DNA of 64,000 nucleotides from Shiella aurantiaca (GTDB lineage Bacteria > Bacteroidota > Bacteroidia > Cytophagales > Cyclobacteriaceae), in the NCBI GenBank assembly GCA_030412945.1, contig JAUHJS010000009.1:46073-110072 (forward strand), given 5' to 3'. The notes below the pieces were generated by a model that saw only the letters and a list, made by a program, of their open reading frames with translations, had not been told where the DNA came from and did not search any database. Position 1 is the first letter of the stretch. Every line of letters begins with the position of its first letter. This document shows positions 25,025 through 34,236 of this stretch, one piece after another. The position numbers and the translations under genes were made by a program.

Positions 25025-28000
25025 TTATTTCTTAAGCTTGATCTTACCAAATGATTCCAAAAACTTTTTGAAAAGTTCGAAATACAGTGATACACAAAGG
25101 ATTATTGTCATAAGCCAAATTACCGCCATGTTGAAGGTGAAAGTGGGAATAAGCTGACCTACGAAATGTTTCTTGGGTGCAAAAAAGTGTGTTCGGTAAT
25201 CCAAGGCATGGTTAGGGAATGCTGGTTCGTGAAAAACCGGATCAATCTGTTGGATTAACCTTCCTTCAAACTCTATGATACGATCCTTCACGTTTAGGTT
25301 ACGCACCAAGTCGGCCATGCTCTCATTGTAGTACTTATCCTTATACTCATTAAGCTTATAGTCAAACGACTCATCGTTTTCAAAATACAAAATAAGGGTC
25401 TCTTTTTTCTTAACCGCAAAATTGTATTGGTCGAGGTAATGCGAGCGCATAGCATCTAAATACTTATTGAGGCTTTTCTCAAATTCTTTACTAAAGCCTT
25501 CCAGTGTCAAACCTACTTCTAGGTTAAGATTATCCAAACCTTCACGGAAACTTTCCCGCTCCAAGGTATTTTTTACAATTGTTAAATCATCCAACACTCG
25601 TTCGCGTGTTTCTGGATCTTCATTGTCTTTGTTTTGTCCTATGTATTGCACTTTTTCACGAAGCTTCTTCTCTACATAGGAGGCCTTAAAGTCGGCCATC
25701 ATTTCTTCTTTTTCCAGCTCGTAATAGGGCTCTTCAAAGTCATTATGAATGAATTGTTCCACTGCCAAGGCTTCATAAGCCCATCTTGAAGCCATAAAAT
25801 CGGCTACAATGGGTACTTTTCCTTTGGTGCTTATCAGGTTGTTGAGCTTATCGAACGAGAAGAGCAAGCCACTCAGAATCATCTGAGGGATAAGCAAAAG
25901 CGGAATCAAGATATAGACCGTTACAGCCGAATTGAAAGCAGAAGACACATTCAGCCCGAGCACATTGGCAAAGCACGAAACCGTGAATAGAACCAGCCAA
26001 AAGCTGAGCGTCATGCCTTGGACTTCCAGAATCATGTTGCCAATAATTACGTAGGTGAGTGTTTGTATGGCGCTGAGAACGAACAGAATAATCAATTTAG
26101 AGAAGATGTAACTTCCCCAGCTAAGGTTAAGGAACGATTCTCTTTTCAAAATTTTTCTGTCTCGAATGATTTCCTCGGCACTTACCGATAGCCCCATAAA
26201 TAAGGCTACGATAATGCTCATCAATAGGAAGGCCGGAATGTTTTCGTTGAACCGGAACACATAGCTCTCGTCACCTGCTCCGGTTTTGTATCGGATAATA
26301 AAGGCAAGAATTATCGCCAGTACCGGAGCCTCCAGTAAGTTAATAAGCAAGTATTGTTTATTGCTAATCTTGGCTAGGGTATCCCGAACGGTGAAAATTT
26401 TCGTTTGCTTGATTTTGGAAGGAATATCCAATCCTTTGGGCGGAGCTTCGGTTTCCTCTGGCACGATAGGCACTTTAAAAAGCTGCTCGTATTGCTCATG
26501 CCATTGCATAGGATTAACCTTACGCTTATTGGTAAACTGCCCGTATTCATCTACTACTTTGGCCTCGATGATATTAAAAATTTGTTCGGGGTTTACGTTA
26601 CCACAGGTAGGGCACTGACCACGGTCTTTATCGACCTGATTAGTGGCACTTTTAAAATAGGTAACGGCTTCCACCGGGTTGCCATAGAAAATAGGGTATC
26701 CTCCGGTATCCATGATGTACATCTTGTCGAACATCTTATAGATATCAGAGGAAGGCTGGTGGATAACCACAAAGATGAGTTTTCCTTTGAGGGTCAACTC
26801 TTTCAAAAGGTCAATTACGTTTTCCGAATCGCGGGAAGAAAGCCCTGAGGTAGGTTCATCTACAAACATCACCGAAGGCTCACGGATAAGCTCCAGAGCG
26901 ATGTTGAGGCGTTTTCTTTGTCCACCGGAAATGGTTTTGTCAAGAACACTACCCACGCGCAAATCTTTTCTTTGCTCCAGACCCAGGCTGGTAAGCACGT
27001 CCATCACGCGTTTATCGAGTTCGGCTTCGCTCATTCCGGCAAAGCACAGCTTGGCATTATAGTATAGGTTTTGGTAAACCGTAAGTTCTTCAATCAAAAG
27101 GTCGTCTTGAGCGACATAACCAATTACTCCTTGGATATTGTCTTTCTCTGTAAATACATTGAAGCCGTTGATTTTGAGCTCTCCCGAAGAAGGCTCGTTC
27201 ATACCGGCCAGCACATTCAGTAGGGTAGTCTTACCAGCGCCACTGGCACCCATAATACCAATGAGTTTTCCTGGGCCTTCGGAAATATTGATGTTGCGTA
27301 AGCCAATGCCTCCGTTGGGGAATTTGTATTCGAGGTTGATGGCATTGAACGACAATTTAGTGGCTTTGAAAGCTGACATGAATTGGCTTATCAAGTCGCT
27401 GTAGTACAAAGCATTACCTTTCATGGTTTTGATTGTACTACCATGGGAGAACAGGTATACCTGATTGTTCTTCATGATGAATCCGTTCATTACGTTTTCA
27501 TCTGGCCCCATGTATTTCACAAAATACATATCCACGCTAGGCACTTTCATGAAGATGATTTCTCCATGTAAGTCGGCATGTACGTATTTGAGTTTTTCTA
27601 CATCAAGAGGTTCATGCCTTACGATGAGAATATTTTCGAAGTCTAAATCTTTGGAGCTTTCTTGTAGTACAAAGCCTTCAATGAGTTTGAACTCATCTTT
27701 TTCGATGTTAAATACGGTGGAAATGGTATCAATGATTTCCATCCGCTGTGGCGTAAAATTCTTATCAGAACCTACTAGCTCCAATATTTTAATCAACACC
27801 ACCACCTTTTGTTTCTGGGTAAGTGTTTTGTTGATTTTTTTACAAATGGCAAGGGTTTTTACCGAATCGCGAACCGAGGTAAGTTTCTTTTCTTTCTTGC
27901 CGTCTTCGCTTTCCTCAGGGGTATTGTAGCCTACAAACTGATCGTATAGCTCCAAGTATTCCTTGACCGAATCTTGGTCGAGTTCTTGTTGAAAATAGCT

Positions 28001-28096
28001 AACAACGAAGTTACGCTCCTTTTCGGTAACGCCTCCGTCCTGTTTGGTGATAATAGCAAATAGCTGCGTTAATGCCTTTAATATTTCCTCACTCAT
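25025..28096 (-). CDS. TerB-like/ABC ATPase/ABC-2 membrane fusion transporter
   Basis: A 1023-residue fusion. Residues ~1-140 resemble a TerB-like helical domain (FAIITKQDGGVTEKERNFV). The ABC ATPase follows at ~260-480: Walker A GASGAGKTTLLN near 286, signature SGGQRKRLNIALEL near 393, Walker B VMFVDEPTSGLSS. A CPTCG zinc-ribbon-like turn sits near 497. An ABC-2 type membrane domain (~590-775, five or six helices) is interrupted by a ~190-residue charged helical insertion before the last helix (~985-1010). The half-transporter layout is that of ABCG/White proteins. Substrate unknown. It follows the SiaC-like gene by 108 bp on the same strand. Confidence 0.85.
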   Translation of the reverse strand: MSEEILKALTQLFAIITKQDGGVTEKERNFVVSYFQQELDQDSVKEYLELYDQFVGYNTPEESEDGKKEKKLTSVRDSVKTLAICKKINKTLTQKQKVVVLIKILELVGSDKNFTPQRMEIIDTISTVFNIEKDEFKLIEGFVLQESSKDLDFENILIVRHEPLDVEKLKYVHADLHGEIIFMKVPSVDMYFVKYMGPDENVMNGFIMKNNQVYLFSHGSTIKTMKGNALYYSDLISQFMSAFKATKLSFNAINLEYKFPNGGIGLRNINISEGPGKLIGIMGASGAGKTTLLNVLAGMNEPSSGELKINGFNVFTEKDNIQGVIGYVAQDDLLIEELTVYQNLYYNAKLCFAGMSEAELDKRVMDVLTSLGLEQRKDLRVGSVLDKTISGGQRKRLNIALELIREPSVMFVDEPTSGLSSRDSENVIDLLKELTLKGKLIFVVIHQPSSDIYKMFDKMYIMDTGGYPIFYGNPVEAVTYFKSATNQVDKDRGQCPTCGNVNPEQIFNIIEAKVVDEYGQFTNKRKVNPMQWHEQYEQLFKVPIVPEETEAPPKGLDIPSKIKQTKIFTVRDTLAKISNKQYLLINLLEAPVLAIILAFIIRYKTGAGDESYVFRFNENIPAFLLMSIIVALFMGLSVSAEEIIRDRKILKRESFLNLSWGSYIFSKLIILFVLSAIQTLTYVIIGNMILEVQGMTLSFWLVLFTVSCFANVLGLNVSSAFNSAVTVYILIPLLLIPQMILSGLLFSFDKLNNLISTKGKVPIVADFMASRWAYEALAVEQFIHNDFEEPYYELEKEEMMADFKASYVEKKLREKVQYIGQNKDNEDPETRERVLDDLTIVKNTLERESFREGLDNLNLEVGLTLEGFSKEFEKSLNKYLDAMRSHYLDQYNFAVKKKETLILYFENDESFDYKLNEYKDKYYNESMADLVRNLNVKDRIIEFEGRLIQQIDPVFHEPAFPNHALDYRTHFFAPKKHFVGQLIPTFTFNMAVIWLMTIILCVSLYFELFKKFLESFGKIKLKK

Positions 28097-28151
28097 TGTA
28101 CGATGCTATTACACAGGTTAAAAATGATGAACATAGGGTCTTAATATACAA

Positions 28152-28184
28152 ATAGAGGCTTAGTTTTAGCAACCAAGCCTCTAT
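28152..28184 (-). other. Intercistronic stem-loop between siaC-like and transporter genes
   Basis: ATAGAGGCTT (28152-28161) pairs perfectly with AAGCCTCTAT (28175-28184) across a 13-base loop. On the minus strand only a weak T tract follows (TTGTATATT), so it is more likely a partial terminator or mRNA-stabilising stem than a full stop. The plus-strand side has the better T-run. Confidence 0.6.
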
Positions 28185-28204
28185 ATTTTTATCGTAAAAA
28201 ACGC

Positions 28205-28567
28205 TTAGTACGTTTTGAATTCAAAAGGAATATCAACGAGTTCGGAGAACTCCTCACCAGCTTCTTCCATATCTTCATCATCTTCATGGAAGTACCAAGT
28301 TACGGTCATGCCATCAATATCTTCCAATTTAGAAAGAATATCGAGGATCAACTTTGAAGAGGCGGTGTTAAAGTATTCTAGCTTGAAAACAAACTCAGTT
28401 TTTGGGTTAGGAGAGGCTCCATACGCTTCTAGCCAATCAAGTACAGGCTGGTAAAATTCTGCTGAATCTTCAGGAAGTGAACGGCCTGAGATTTCGAATA
28501 TACCATTTGCCTTATCAAGCATGATTTTTGGGGTATCCTCTGCACCCTCTAAATTAAGGATTTCCAT
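28205..28567 (-). CDS. siaC: SiaC-family regulatory phosphoprotein (DUF1987)
   Basis: A 120-residue protein of the SiaC/DUF1987 family. In Pseudomonas aeruginosa SiaC is phosphorylated by the kinase SiaB on Thr68 and dephosphorylated by SiaA; unphosphorylated SiaC activates the diguanylate cyclase SiaD. Here the segment LEYFNTASSKLILDIL places a threonine at residue 68 exactly, in the expected anti-sigma-antagonist-like turn. It lies 11 bp after the SiaB-like gene and behind a SiaA-like phosphatase, so the three-part switch is complete. No SiaD-like cyclase is in the window. Confidence 0.88.
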   Translation of the reverse strand: MEILNLEGAEDTPKIMLDKANGIFEISGRSLPEDSAEFYQPVLDWLEAYGASPNPKTEFVFKLEYFNTASSKLILDILSKLEDIDGMTVTWYFHEDDEDMEEAGEEFSELVDIPFEFKTY

Positions 28568-28578
28568 AATATACTTTT

Positions 28579-29133
28579 TTATTCACCAGTGGTGCTACGT
28601 GAAATTGTTGTTTTAAGTGAGAAGAATGAGTAACGGTCGTTCATCTTTTCAAAATCGTACTCCAATTTTTGACCGGATTTACGCGCCATGTCAACGAAAC
28701 CTAAGCCGGCACCTCCTTTATCAGATAGGGCGGTATTTTTGATGATTTCTTTGTACAATGTCTTTAAACCTTCTTTATCTAAACCATTGATTCGCTCAAG
28801 ACGCTCACGCAAGCCATCAACATTTTCATTTTTTATTGGGTTGCCTGAGGTGATGATGTACTCCTCATCATGCTTGCCTATCATGAAGATTGCGGTGTGT
28901 CTTTTCTCTGTAAGGGGGTTGTATTCATCCGAGTGTTTTACGATATTTTGTAAACACTCCACCATTACGTTGAACACTTTTCTCTTGATGCTAGATTCTT
29001 CGCCCATCGAATCCATGTTACGCTCGGCCATAGCCAATACCGACTTGGTAATCTCTTGGGTGAATTCACCTTCATATATCAGGATAAGATTCCTGGCAAG
29101 CATTGTTTTATGCAAATCATAAACATACTTCAT
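28579..29133 (-). CDS. siaB: SiaB-family protein kinase (DUF6272)
   Basis: A 184-residue GHKL-fold kinase of the SiaB family, related to anti-sigma-factor kinases. The N box is FNVMVECLQNIVKHSDEY near residues 54-72, with the Glu and Asn expected for magnesium and ATP binding. A glycine-rich ATP lid, SDKGGAGLGFVDMARKS, lies near 138-153. It should phosphorylate the SiaC-like protein encoded next to it. The gene lies 136 bp after the sensor phosphatase gene on the same strand. Confidence 0.88.
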   Translation of the reverse strand: MKYVYDLHKTMLARNLILIYEGEFTQEITKSVLAMAERNMDSMGEESSIKRKVFNVMVECLQNIVKHSDEYNPLTEKRHTAIFMIGKHDEEYIITSGNPIKNENVDGLRERLERINGLDKEGLKTLYKEIIKNTALSDKGGAGLGFVDMARKSGQKLEYDFEKMNDRYSFFSLKTTISRSTTGE

Positions 29134-29269
29134 AGTTTCCTAATTATTTAGATAAAGATGTAATATACAGTTTAAAAGACAAAATCAAATTACGGGTTTT
29201 CCTTAAGTTTAGCTACTTGATGGAAGAAAATTAAGTATTATTTCTTAAAAATATTAAACTTTTTTGTTT

Positions 29270-32200
29270 TTAAAATCGAATTCCAATTAATAATACATCA
29301 TCGGTTTGTTTATAGTCGCCTTTCCATGCTTCCCACTGGGTATCGAGGGCCTCATGAATTTTCTCCATGGACTGGTCGTGATTCTCCAAAAGGATGGTGC
29401 GAAGACGCTTAGGGCCGAATTTCATATTGTTTTCACCACCAAACTGATCGGGGAAACCATCGGAACAGAAGTAGATGGAATCGCCTTTGCTTACCTTGAA
29501 TTTGGTATTGGTGAAATTGGTCTGGTTCTTATAGATACCACCCCCAATCGGGAACTTATTGCCTTTGATTTCTTCTAATTCGGCTCCTTTCAACCAATAA
29601 AGCGGACGGTGAGCACCTGCGTACTCCACTTCGCCTTTTTTGAGGTTGATTTTACAGAAGGCGATATCCATGCCGTCTTTGGTTTTGGAATCATCCTGAT
29701 CCTGACGGAGAGTTTGGGTTACCCCTTCATCCAGCAAATCGAGGATTTGTCCCGGGTCGGAAATCTTGCGTGAACGTACGATATCGTTGAGCAAGAAATA
29801 GCCAATCAAGGAAATCAAGGCACCTGGTACTCCGTGGCCCGTACAATCCACCGCTGCGATATAGATATCATCGCCCATTTGGATAAACCAAGGGAAGTCA
29901 CCACTTACCACATCGCGAGGTTTGTATAGAATAAAGGATTCAGGCAATACCTTATTTACAATTACCGTATCGGGGAGGATGGCTCCTTGGATACGTCTGG
30001 AGTAATTGATACTTTCTGTAATCTTTTTATTCTTGGTCTGGATTTCCAGCTCGATGAGTTTACGCTTGGTAATATCATGCGATACCACCAGTACCGATTC
30101 AAGTTTTTGCTCTTCATCGAATTCAGGTATGGCATTTACCTGCATGATACGATCACCGATTTCTGAAGGGAAATCAATTTCGTGCGATACTTTTTCCCCT
30201 TTTTCGTGTACTTCTTTCAATATCTGCATCCACTCATCCACAATGGAGGTATGAATTTCAGCTTCTCCTATATGCTTTTGAAGGAAGTGACTTGGACTCT
30301 TTCCGGTATAGGTTTCAATCATCGGGTTGATGTAGAACACATTACCGTGCTGATCGAAGCGGGTAATCAAATCCGGAGAGTTTTCCGATAGGGCTTGCAT
30401 TTTGGATCTCATGCGCTCCTCTTGCTCGGCCCTTCTGCGTTCGGTAATATCGCGGCTGTTGATGATAATCCCTTGAATGGCTTTGTCGGAAAGCAGGTTG
30501 GTTCCGGTAGCTTCCAGCCAAATAGAACCTCCATCTTTGCGGGTATAGATATATTGTATAGTGACCTGTTCTTTCGGGTTTTCCAGCAATTGTTTAAACA
30601 TATTGGCCACGGCTTCTCTCCATTCTTCGTGTACCTTGTCGGTGTCTTTTTTGCCAATGAGGTCGTTTTGGCTCCAGCCCAAGATGCGGTCAACCGAAGG
30701 AGAGATATAGCGCACCGATAGGTCTTCTTCATAGATGGTAATTACCTCAGACGCATTCTCTAGCAAGAGCTGCATACGTTTTTGCGTACGGTTTACTTCC
30801 TCTATCTGATCTTCTAGACGTTGGTTGGTTCTGCGAAGTTCTTCCTGCGTAGCCTCCATTTCTTCGGCATTTTGGCGGAGGATTTCTTGTTGCTCTTGCA
30901 GCTCGTGACTCATCTTTTGTGATTCGTCCAAGAGCCTGCGTGTGCGCTCGTTTACCTTGATATTGAAGATGGTACGGGCCAGAATGATACTAATTTCCTG
31001 TACAAACTTCACTTCGGTACCATTGAATTTCTCAAATCCGGCAAATTCCAATACCCCAAATACCTTTTCATCGGTGATGAGAGGAACAATAAGAATACAT
31101 TTCGGTCGCTTATCGCCTAATAAGCCGGAAGTGATGGTCACGTAATCATCTGGAATTTCGGTACGGATGATGGTATCTTGCTCAATGGCCGCCTGACCGA
31201 TGAGTCCTTCAGCAAATTTAAAGCTTGCTTTGAGGTATTTCTTCTTATTATAGGCATAGCTGGCGGTCATTTCAATGTACTCGCTCTTCGGGTTGTCATC
31301 GTTCACCACATAGAAAGCACCCTGAATGGCATGAATTTTTTGGGTGACATAGGCCAGAATTTGATCGCCCAGTTCATCCAAATGGTCATTTCTACGCAGG
31401 ATTTCACCAATTTCGGCTACCCCAGTTACAATCCAGTTACGTTCCTTGTCTTGTTTTTCCGCATTTTGGATACTATCACGCATGGTGATAAGGGCATTGC
31501 CCAAGGTATCGTTTTCGCCCAATGGTTTGAAATCAGCATCAAAATCCCCTTCCCCAATTTTATGGGCAAAGTTGGCGGTTCGTTTCAGCGCCTTTACCAA
31601 ATTGTCGGTAGTGGCAGCCATTTGGCCAATTTCATCATTACTCTTGATTTCTACCTGATCGGGCAAAATCCCTTTTCCTATCATCTGCAAGGTTCCTTTA
31701 AGGGAAAGCAGCGGATTAATAAGCATGCGGGAGAAGGTAATGGCGATAAGGGAAGAAAGAATCAGAATAATGGCTGAGGCAATTAAGAAAGTGTTGAGCA
31801 GTCGATTGGCCCCTTCGTGTACTTCGTCTAAGTCTATTTTTGCTACAAAGCCCCAGTCGGCTGTAGGGATGTATTGCCAAGAAGAAATTACCTCTTTGCC
31901 ACGGTAGTCAATGTCTTTTCCAGAGCCTTGCTTACCTTTTACGGCAAATTGAAGGGCCGCTTCTTTCTTTTCGTTTTGATAAACGCCTTTTTGCAAGGCG
32001 GCTTCCGCATCGTGGCGAAGAGGATTAAGGAAAATTGCTTTGTTGTTGAGCAGTTTTCCGATGTAGGTTTCGCCAGTATTTCCTAGTCCGGTGGTGTCTT
32101 GCAGCATTTCATAAATCGGCTGAATGCTGATTTGAATAAGCAACATGCCCGAAGGTGTATTGTAGCTATCGATAAGCGGAGCGCCTACCAAGATATTAGG

Positions 32201-32707
32201 TAAGTTATTGGAAAAGAATACGTTGCTAAAGTGTAGGCCTACTTTCGATTTGTTCAGGGTGTTTCCATCGGGGTCATTAAATAGTTGGCCCGGGGTTTGG
32301 TAATCGCGGCTGGTGCTATACAGTACCAAACCTTCGTGATTTACAATATACACCCCTGAGTAAGCAAAAGTAGAAGTAGAGGATTGCAGATAACGACCTA
32401 CGGTGTAGTCAATCTCCACCAGTTTTTCTTCTAAGTTGAATTCATCGATTTCTGAAGCCACATCAAGTCCGGCACGAATGAGTTCCGAATCTTGAATGAG
32501 GAGGGCATTTACCCGGGTTTGCTTAAAAAAGCTTTCGATGCGTTCTGCTTTGAGGCTGGCAATTACGTTGAGGTTTTCGAGGTGCTTTTCTTCCAAAGCC
32601 TGACGACTCAGATTGAAGGTAATAAAGCTGACCGTCAACACTGAGATAAGTGCCACCACAAATACCAAACCGGTAATTTTACTGCCTATCCGTATACTTT
32701 TGAACAT
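29270..32707 (-). CDS. Cache-HAMP-GAF-PAS-PAS-PP2C sensor phosphatase (SiaA/RsbU-like)
   Basis: A 1145-residue membrane sensor. Order: TM1 (~12-32), periplasmic double Cache domain (~40-300), TM2 (~306-328), HAMP (~329-381), GAF (~430-590), a Glu/Gln-rich coiled coil (~595-655), two PAS domains (~655-770, ~775-890), and a SpoIIE-type PP2C phosphatase (~925-1145) with the metal-binding blocks VSGDFPWF, AAVDCTGHGVPGA, DGMDIAFC, SDGFPDQFGG and QTDDVLLIG. The usual GDFYW is GDFPW here. It is the expected phosphatase for the SiaC-like protein, as SiaA is in Pseudomonas, but with far more sensory input. Confidence 0.9.
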   Translation of the reverse strand: MFKSIRIGSKITGLVFVVALISVLTVSFITFNLSRQALEEKHLENLNVIASLKAERIESFFKQTRVNALLIQDSELIRAGLDVASEIDEFNLEEKLVEIDYTVGRYLQSSTSTFAYSGVYIVNHEGLVLYSTSRDYQTPGQLFNDPDGNTLNKSKVGLHFSNVFFSNNLPNILVGAPLIDSYNTPSGMLLIQISIQPIYEMLQDTTGLGNTGETYIGKLLNNKAIFLNPLRHDAEAALQKGVYQNEKKEAALQFAVKGKQGSGKDIDYRGKEVISSWQYIPTADWGFVAKIDLDEVHEGANRLLNTFLIASAIILILSSLIAITFSRMLINPLLSLKGTLQMIGKGILPDQVEIKSNDEIGQMAATTDNLVKALKRTANFAHKIGEGDFDADFKPLGENDTLGNALITMRDSIQNAEKQDKERNWIVTGVAEIGEILRRNDHLDELGDQILAYVTQKIHAIQGAFYVVNDDNPKSEYIEMTASYAYNKKKYLKASFKFAEGLIGQAAIEQDTIIRTEIPDDYVTITSGLLGDKRPKCILIVPLITDEKVFGVLEFAGFEKFNGTEVKFVQEISIILARTIFNIKVNERTRRLLDESQKMSHELQEQQEILRQNAEEMEATQEELRRTNQRLEDQIEEVNRTQKRMQLLLENASEVITIYEEDLSVRYISPSVDRILGWSQNDLIGKKDTDKVHEEWREAVANMFKQLLENPKEQVTIQYIYTRKDGGSIWLEATGTNLLSDKAIQGIIINSRDITERRRAEQEERMRSKMQALSENSPDLITRFDQHGNVFYINPMIETYTGKSPSHFLQKHIGEAEIHTSIVDEWMQILKEVHEKGEKVSHEIDFPSEIGDRIMQVNAIPEFDEEQKLESVLVVSHDITKRKLIELEIQTKNKKITESINYSRRIQGAILPDTVIVNKVLPESFILYKPRDVVSGDFPWFIQMGDDIYIAAVDCTGHGVPGALISLIGYFLLNDIVRSRKISDPGQILDLLDEGVTQTLRQDQDDSKTKDGMDIAFCKINLKKGEVEYAGAHRPLYWLKGAELEEIKGNKFPIGGGIYKNQTNFTNTKFKVSKGDSIYFCSDGFPDQFGGENNMKFGPKRLRTILLENHDQSMEKIHEALDTQWEAWKGDYKQTDDVLLIGIRF

Positions 32708-32733
32708 ATCCTTAGTGGTTCTCTAATGTGTAA

Positions 32734-33540
32734 TTACGCTGTGGCTTTCGCTGCAAGCATACTGAATATTTCTGTCAATAATGTCACTTCTTTGTTCTTA
32801 AAGGCTTTGAAGGAGGCTAATTCGGCAACTCCTATTACCTTTTCACCATCTTTCACCGGAATGATAGCCATAAAAGAAGGAGTGGTACCGCCCAAGCCTG
32901 ACAGCACGGTGATATAACCTTCCGGCACGGAATTGATGGCTACAGTTTTGCCTTCTACTGCTACTTGGCCAATAATGCCTTCTCCAAACTCAAACTTTAG
33001 CTTTTTGCTTTCGGGCATCACAAAGGCGTAAGAGCCTGTTAGCTCTAGGTAATGACGTCCCTCTTCGGTAACTGTTTTGTAATAAGCGGCTTGTGAAACT
33101 TCCATAAGCTTGGCCAAGGAAGAGAATATCTTTTCAGAGGCTTTTTTAAGGTCGGTTTCCTTTTGTGCGATTTGCACACATTGGGTTTTTAGCTCTTCGT
33201 AGTTTTTATCCGTGATTTCTTCTTGCTCAGAGCTGGCCCGCGAGGTCTTTTCTTTTTCTTTCTTAAAGCTTTCGATGTACACTACATTGTCGGTAGCAGA
33301 GCTGCGCTCAGAAATCACCAAGAATATGATGCTTATGATACCCACAAAAAGCTCGATGCCGATGATGATATTGGCTTGATTGAAAATCCAAGAAGAGGCG
33401 CGGGCGTCTTCATAACTCAGCACTTTGGCGTTGTTGATGAGTTCTTGGGGGAGCATGTATAGGAAATAGGCGGATATAAAAATACCTATGGTATAGAACA
33501 GGATAAATACGTAGCCTAGATTTCGATAGATGCTTTTCAT
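32734..33540 (-). CDS. Membrane-anchored GAF domain protein
   Basis: A 268-residue protein with two N-terminal membrane helices (~7-29 and ~54-77), a coiled coil (~90-135) and a C-terminal GAF domain (~135-265). The GAF resembles that of the neighbouring sensor phosphatase: FGEGIIGQVAVEGKTVAI here against FAEGLIGQAAIEQDTIIR there, each followed by a GY/DY-ITVLSGL-type loop. It has no output domain, so it may act by pairing with the sensor. It lies 75 bp after cheB and 26 bp before the phosphatase gene. Confidence 0.82.
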   Translation of the reverse strand: MKSIYRNLGYVFILFYTIGIFISAYFLYMLPQELINNAKVLSYEDARASSWIFNQANIIIGIELFVGIISIIFLVISERSSATDNVVYIESFKKEKEKTSRASSEQEEITDKNYEELKTQCVQIAQKETDLKKASEKIFSSLAKLMEVSQAAYYKTVTEEGRHYLELTGSYAFVMPESKKLKFEFGEGIIGQVAVEGKTVAINSVPEGYITVLSGLGGTTPSFMAIIPVKDGEKVIGVAELASFKAFKNKEVTLLTEIFSMLAAKATA

Positions 33541-33615
33541 ATAGGTTTACTATTTTGATGCCACTTGGGCCTTGTTATTTACATGCAAAATAATCAATTA
33601 AAACAAAGGCGCTTT

Positions 33616-34212
33616 TTATTGCTTAGTATGCTTGTGTAATTCATTTAAAAATTCAATTATTTGGTCAATTTTTAATATATGGTCAATCGGTGTAATCTTA
33701 AGAGCGGAGGTGGGCATGGTATCTATCATGCATTCGCTAGGCTCTTGCACAATGGTGAGACCTCCTCTGTCTTTGATTTTTTTCATTCCCCAAGCACCAT
33801 CTTTATTAGCGCCCGAAAGCAAAATGCCCACGAGTTTGGTGCTGTACACATAGGCGGCTGTTTCCAGTGTAATATCAATGGATGGCCTCGAATTGTTCAC
33901 CATTTCTTCGGTAGATAAAGCAAAGGTATTACCCAGCTCTACCGACATGTGGTAATTGGCCGGAGCCAAATACACTTTGCCACGCTTGATTTGTTCCTTA
34001 TCGAAAGGCTCCGTTACGGGCTTTACACTTTTGATCGATAGTGCTTCTTCAAAGCCATTGCGAACGTGCTTGAGGCGGTGCAAAGCCATAATAATAGGCA
34101 AATCGAAGTCGGAGGGAAGCGCTTGCAGGATACGCGTGATACCCTGAAAACTTCCGGCCGAACCACCGATTACCACGGCTTTGTATTGTGTATTGAACTT
34201 ATACCGACTCAT
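33616..34212 (-). CDS. cheB: CheB-type methylesterase, no receiver domain
   Basis: A 198-residue CheB methylesterase domain, which removes methyl groups from glutamates of signalling proteins. The catalytic triad is recognisable: Ser18 in IGGSAGS, His45 in ALHRLKH and Asp138 in LSGANKDGAWG. The N-terminal receiver domain of classical CheB is missing, so phosphorylation by CheA cannot control it. It lies 24 bp after cheR. No chemoreceptor, CheA or CheW gene is in the window. Confidence 0.92.
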   Translation of the reverse strand: MSRYKFNTQYKAVVIGGSAGSFQGITRILQALPSDFDLPIIMALHRLKHVRNGFEEALSIKSVKPVTEPFDKEQIKRGKVYLAPANYHMSVELGNTFALSTEEMVNNSRPSIDITLETAAYVYSTKLVGILLSGANKDGAWGMKKIKDRGGLTIVQEPSECMIDTMPTSALKITPIDHILKIDQIIEFLNELHKHTKQ

Positions 34213-34236
34213 GCAGATTTACTTCGATCTGGCGTA

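Noticed and set aside
31178..31777. 199-residue plus-strand frame
   Set aside because: It is antisense to the HAMP-GAF part of the sensor phosphatase, whose domains are unmistakable.
30000..32707. Sensor phosphatase as a true chemoreceptor
   Set aside because: It has Cache and HAMP parts but lacks the conserved chemoreceptor signalling tip; the output is a PP2C phosphatase.
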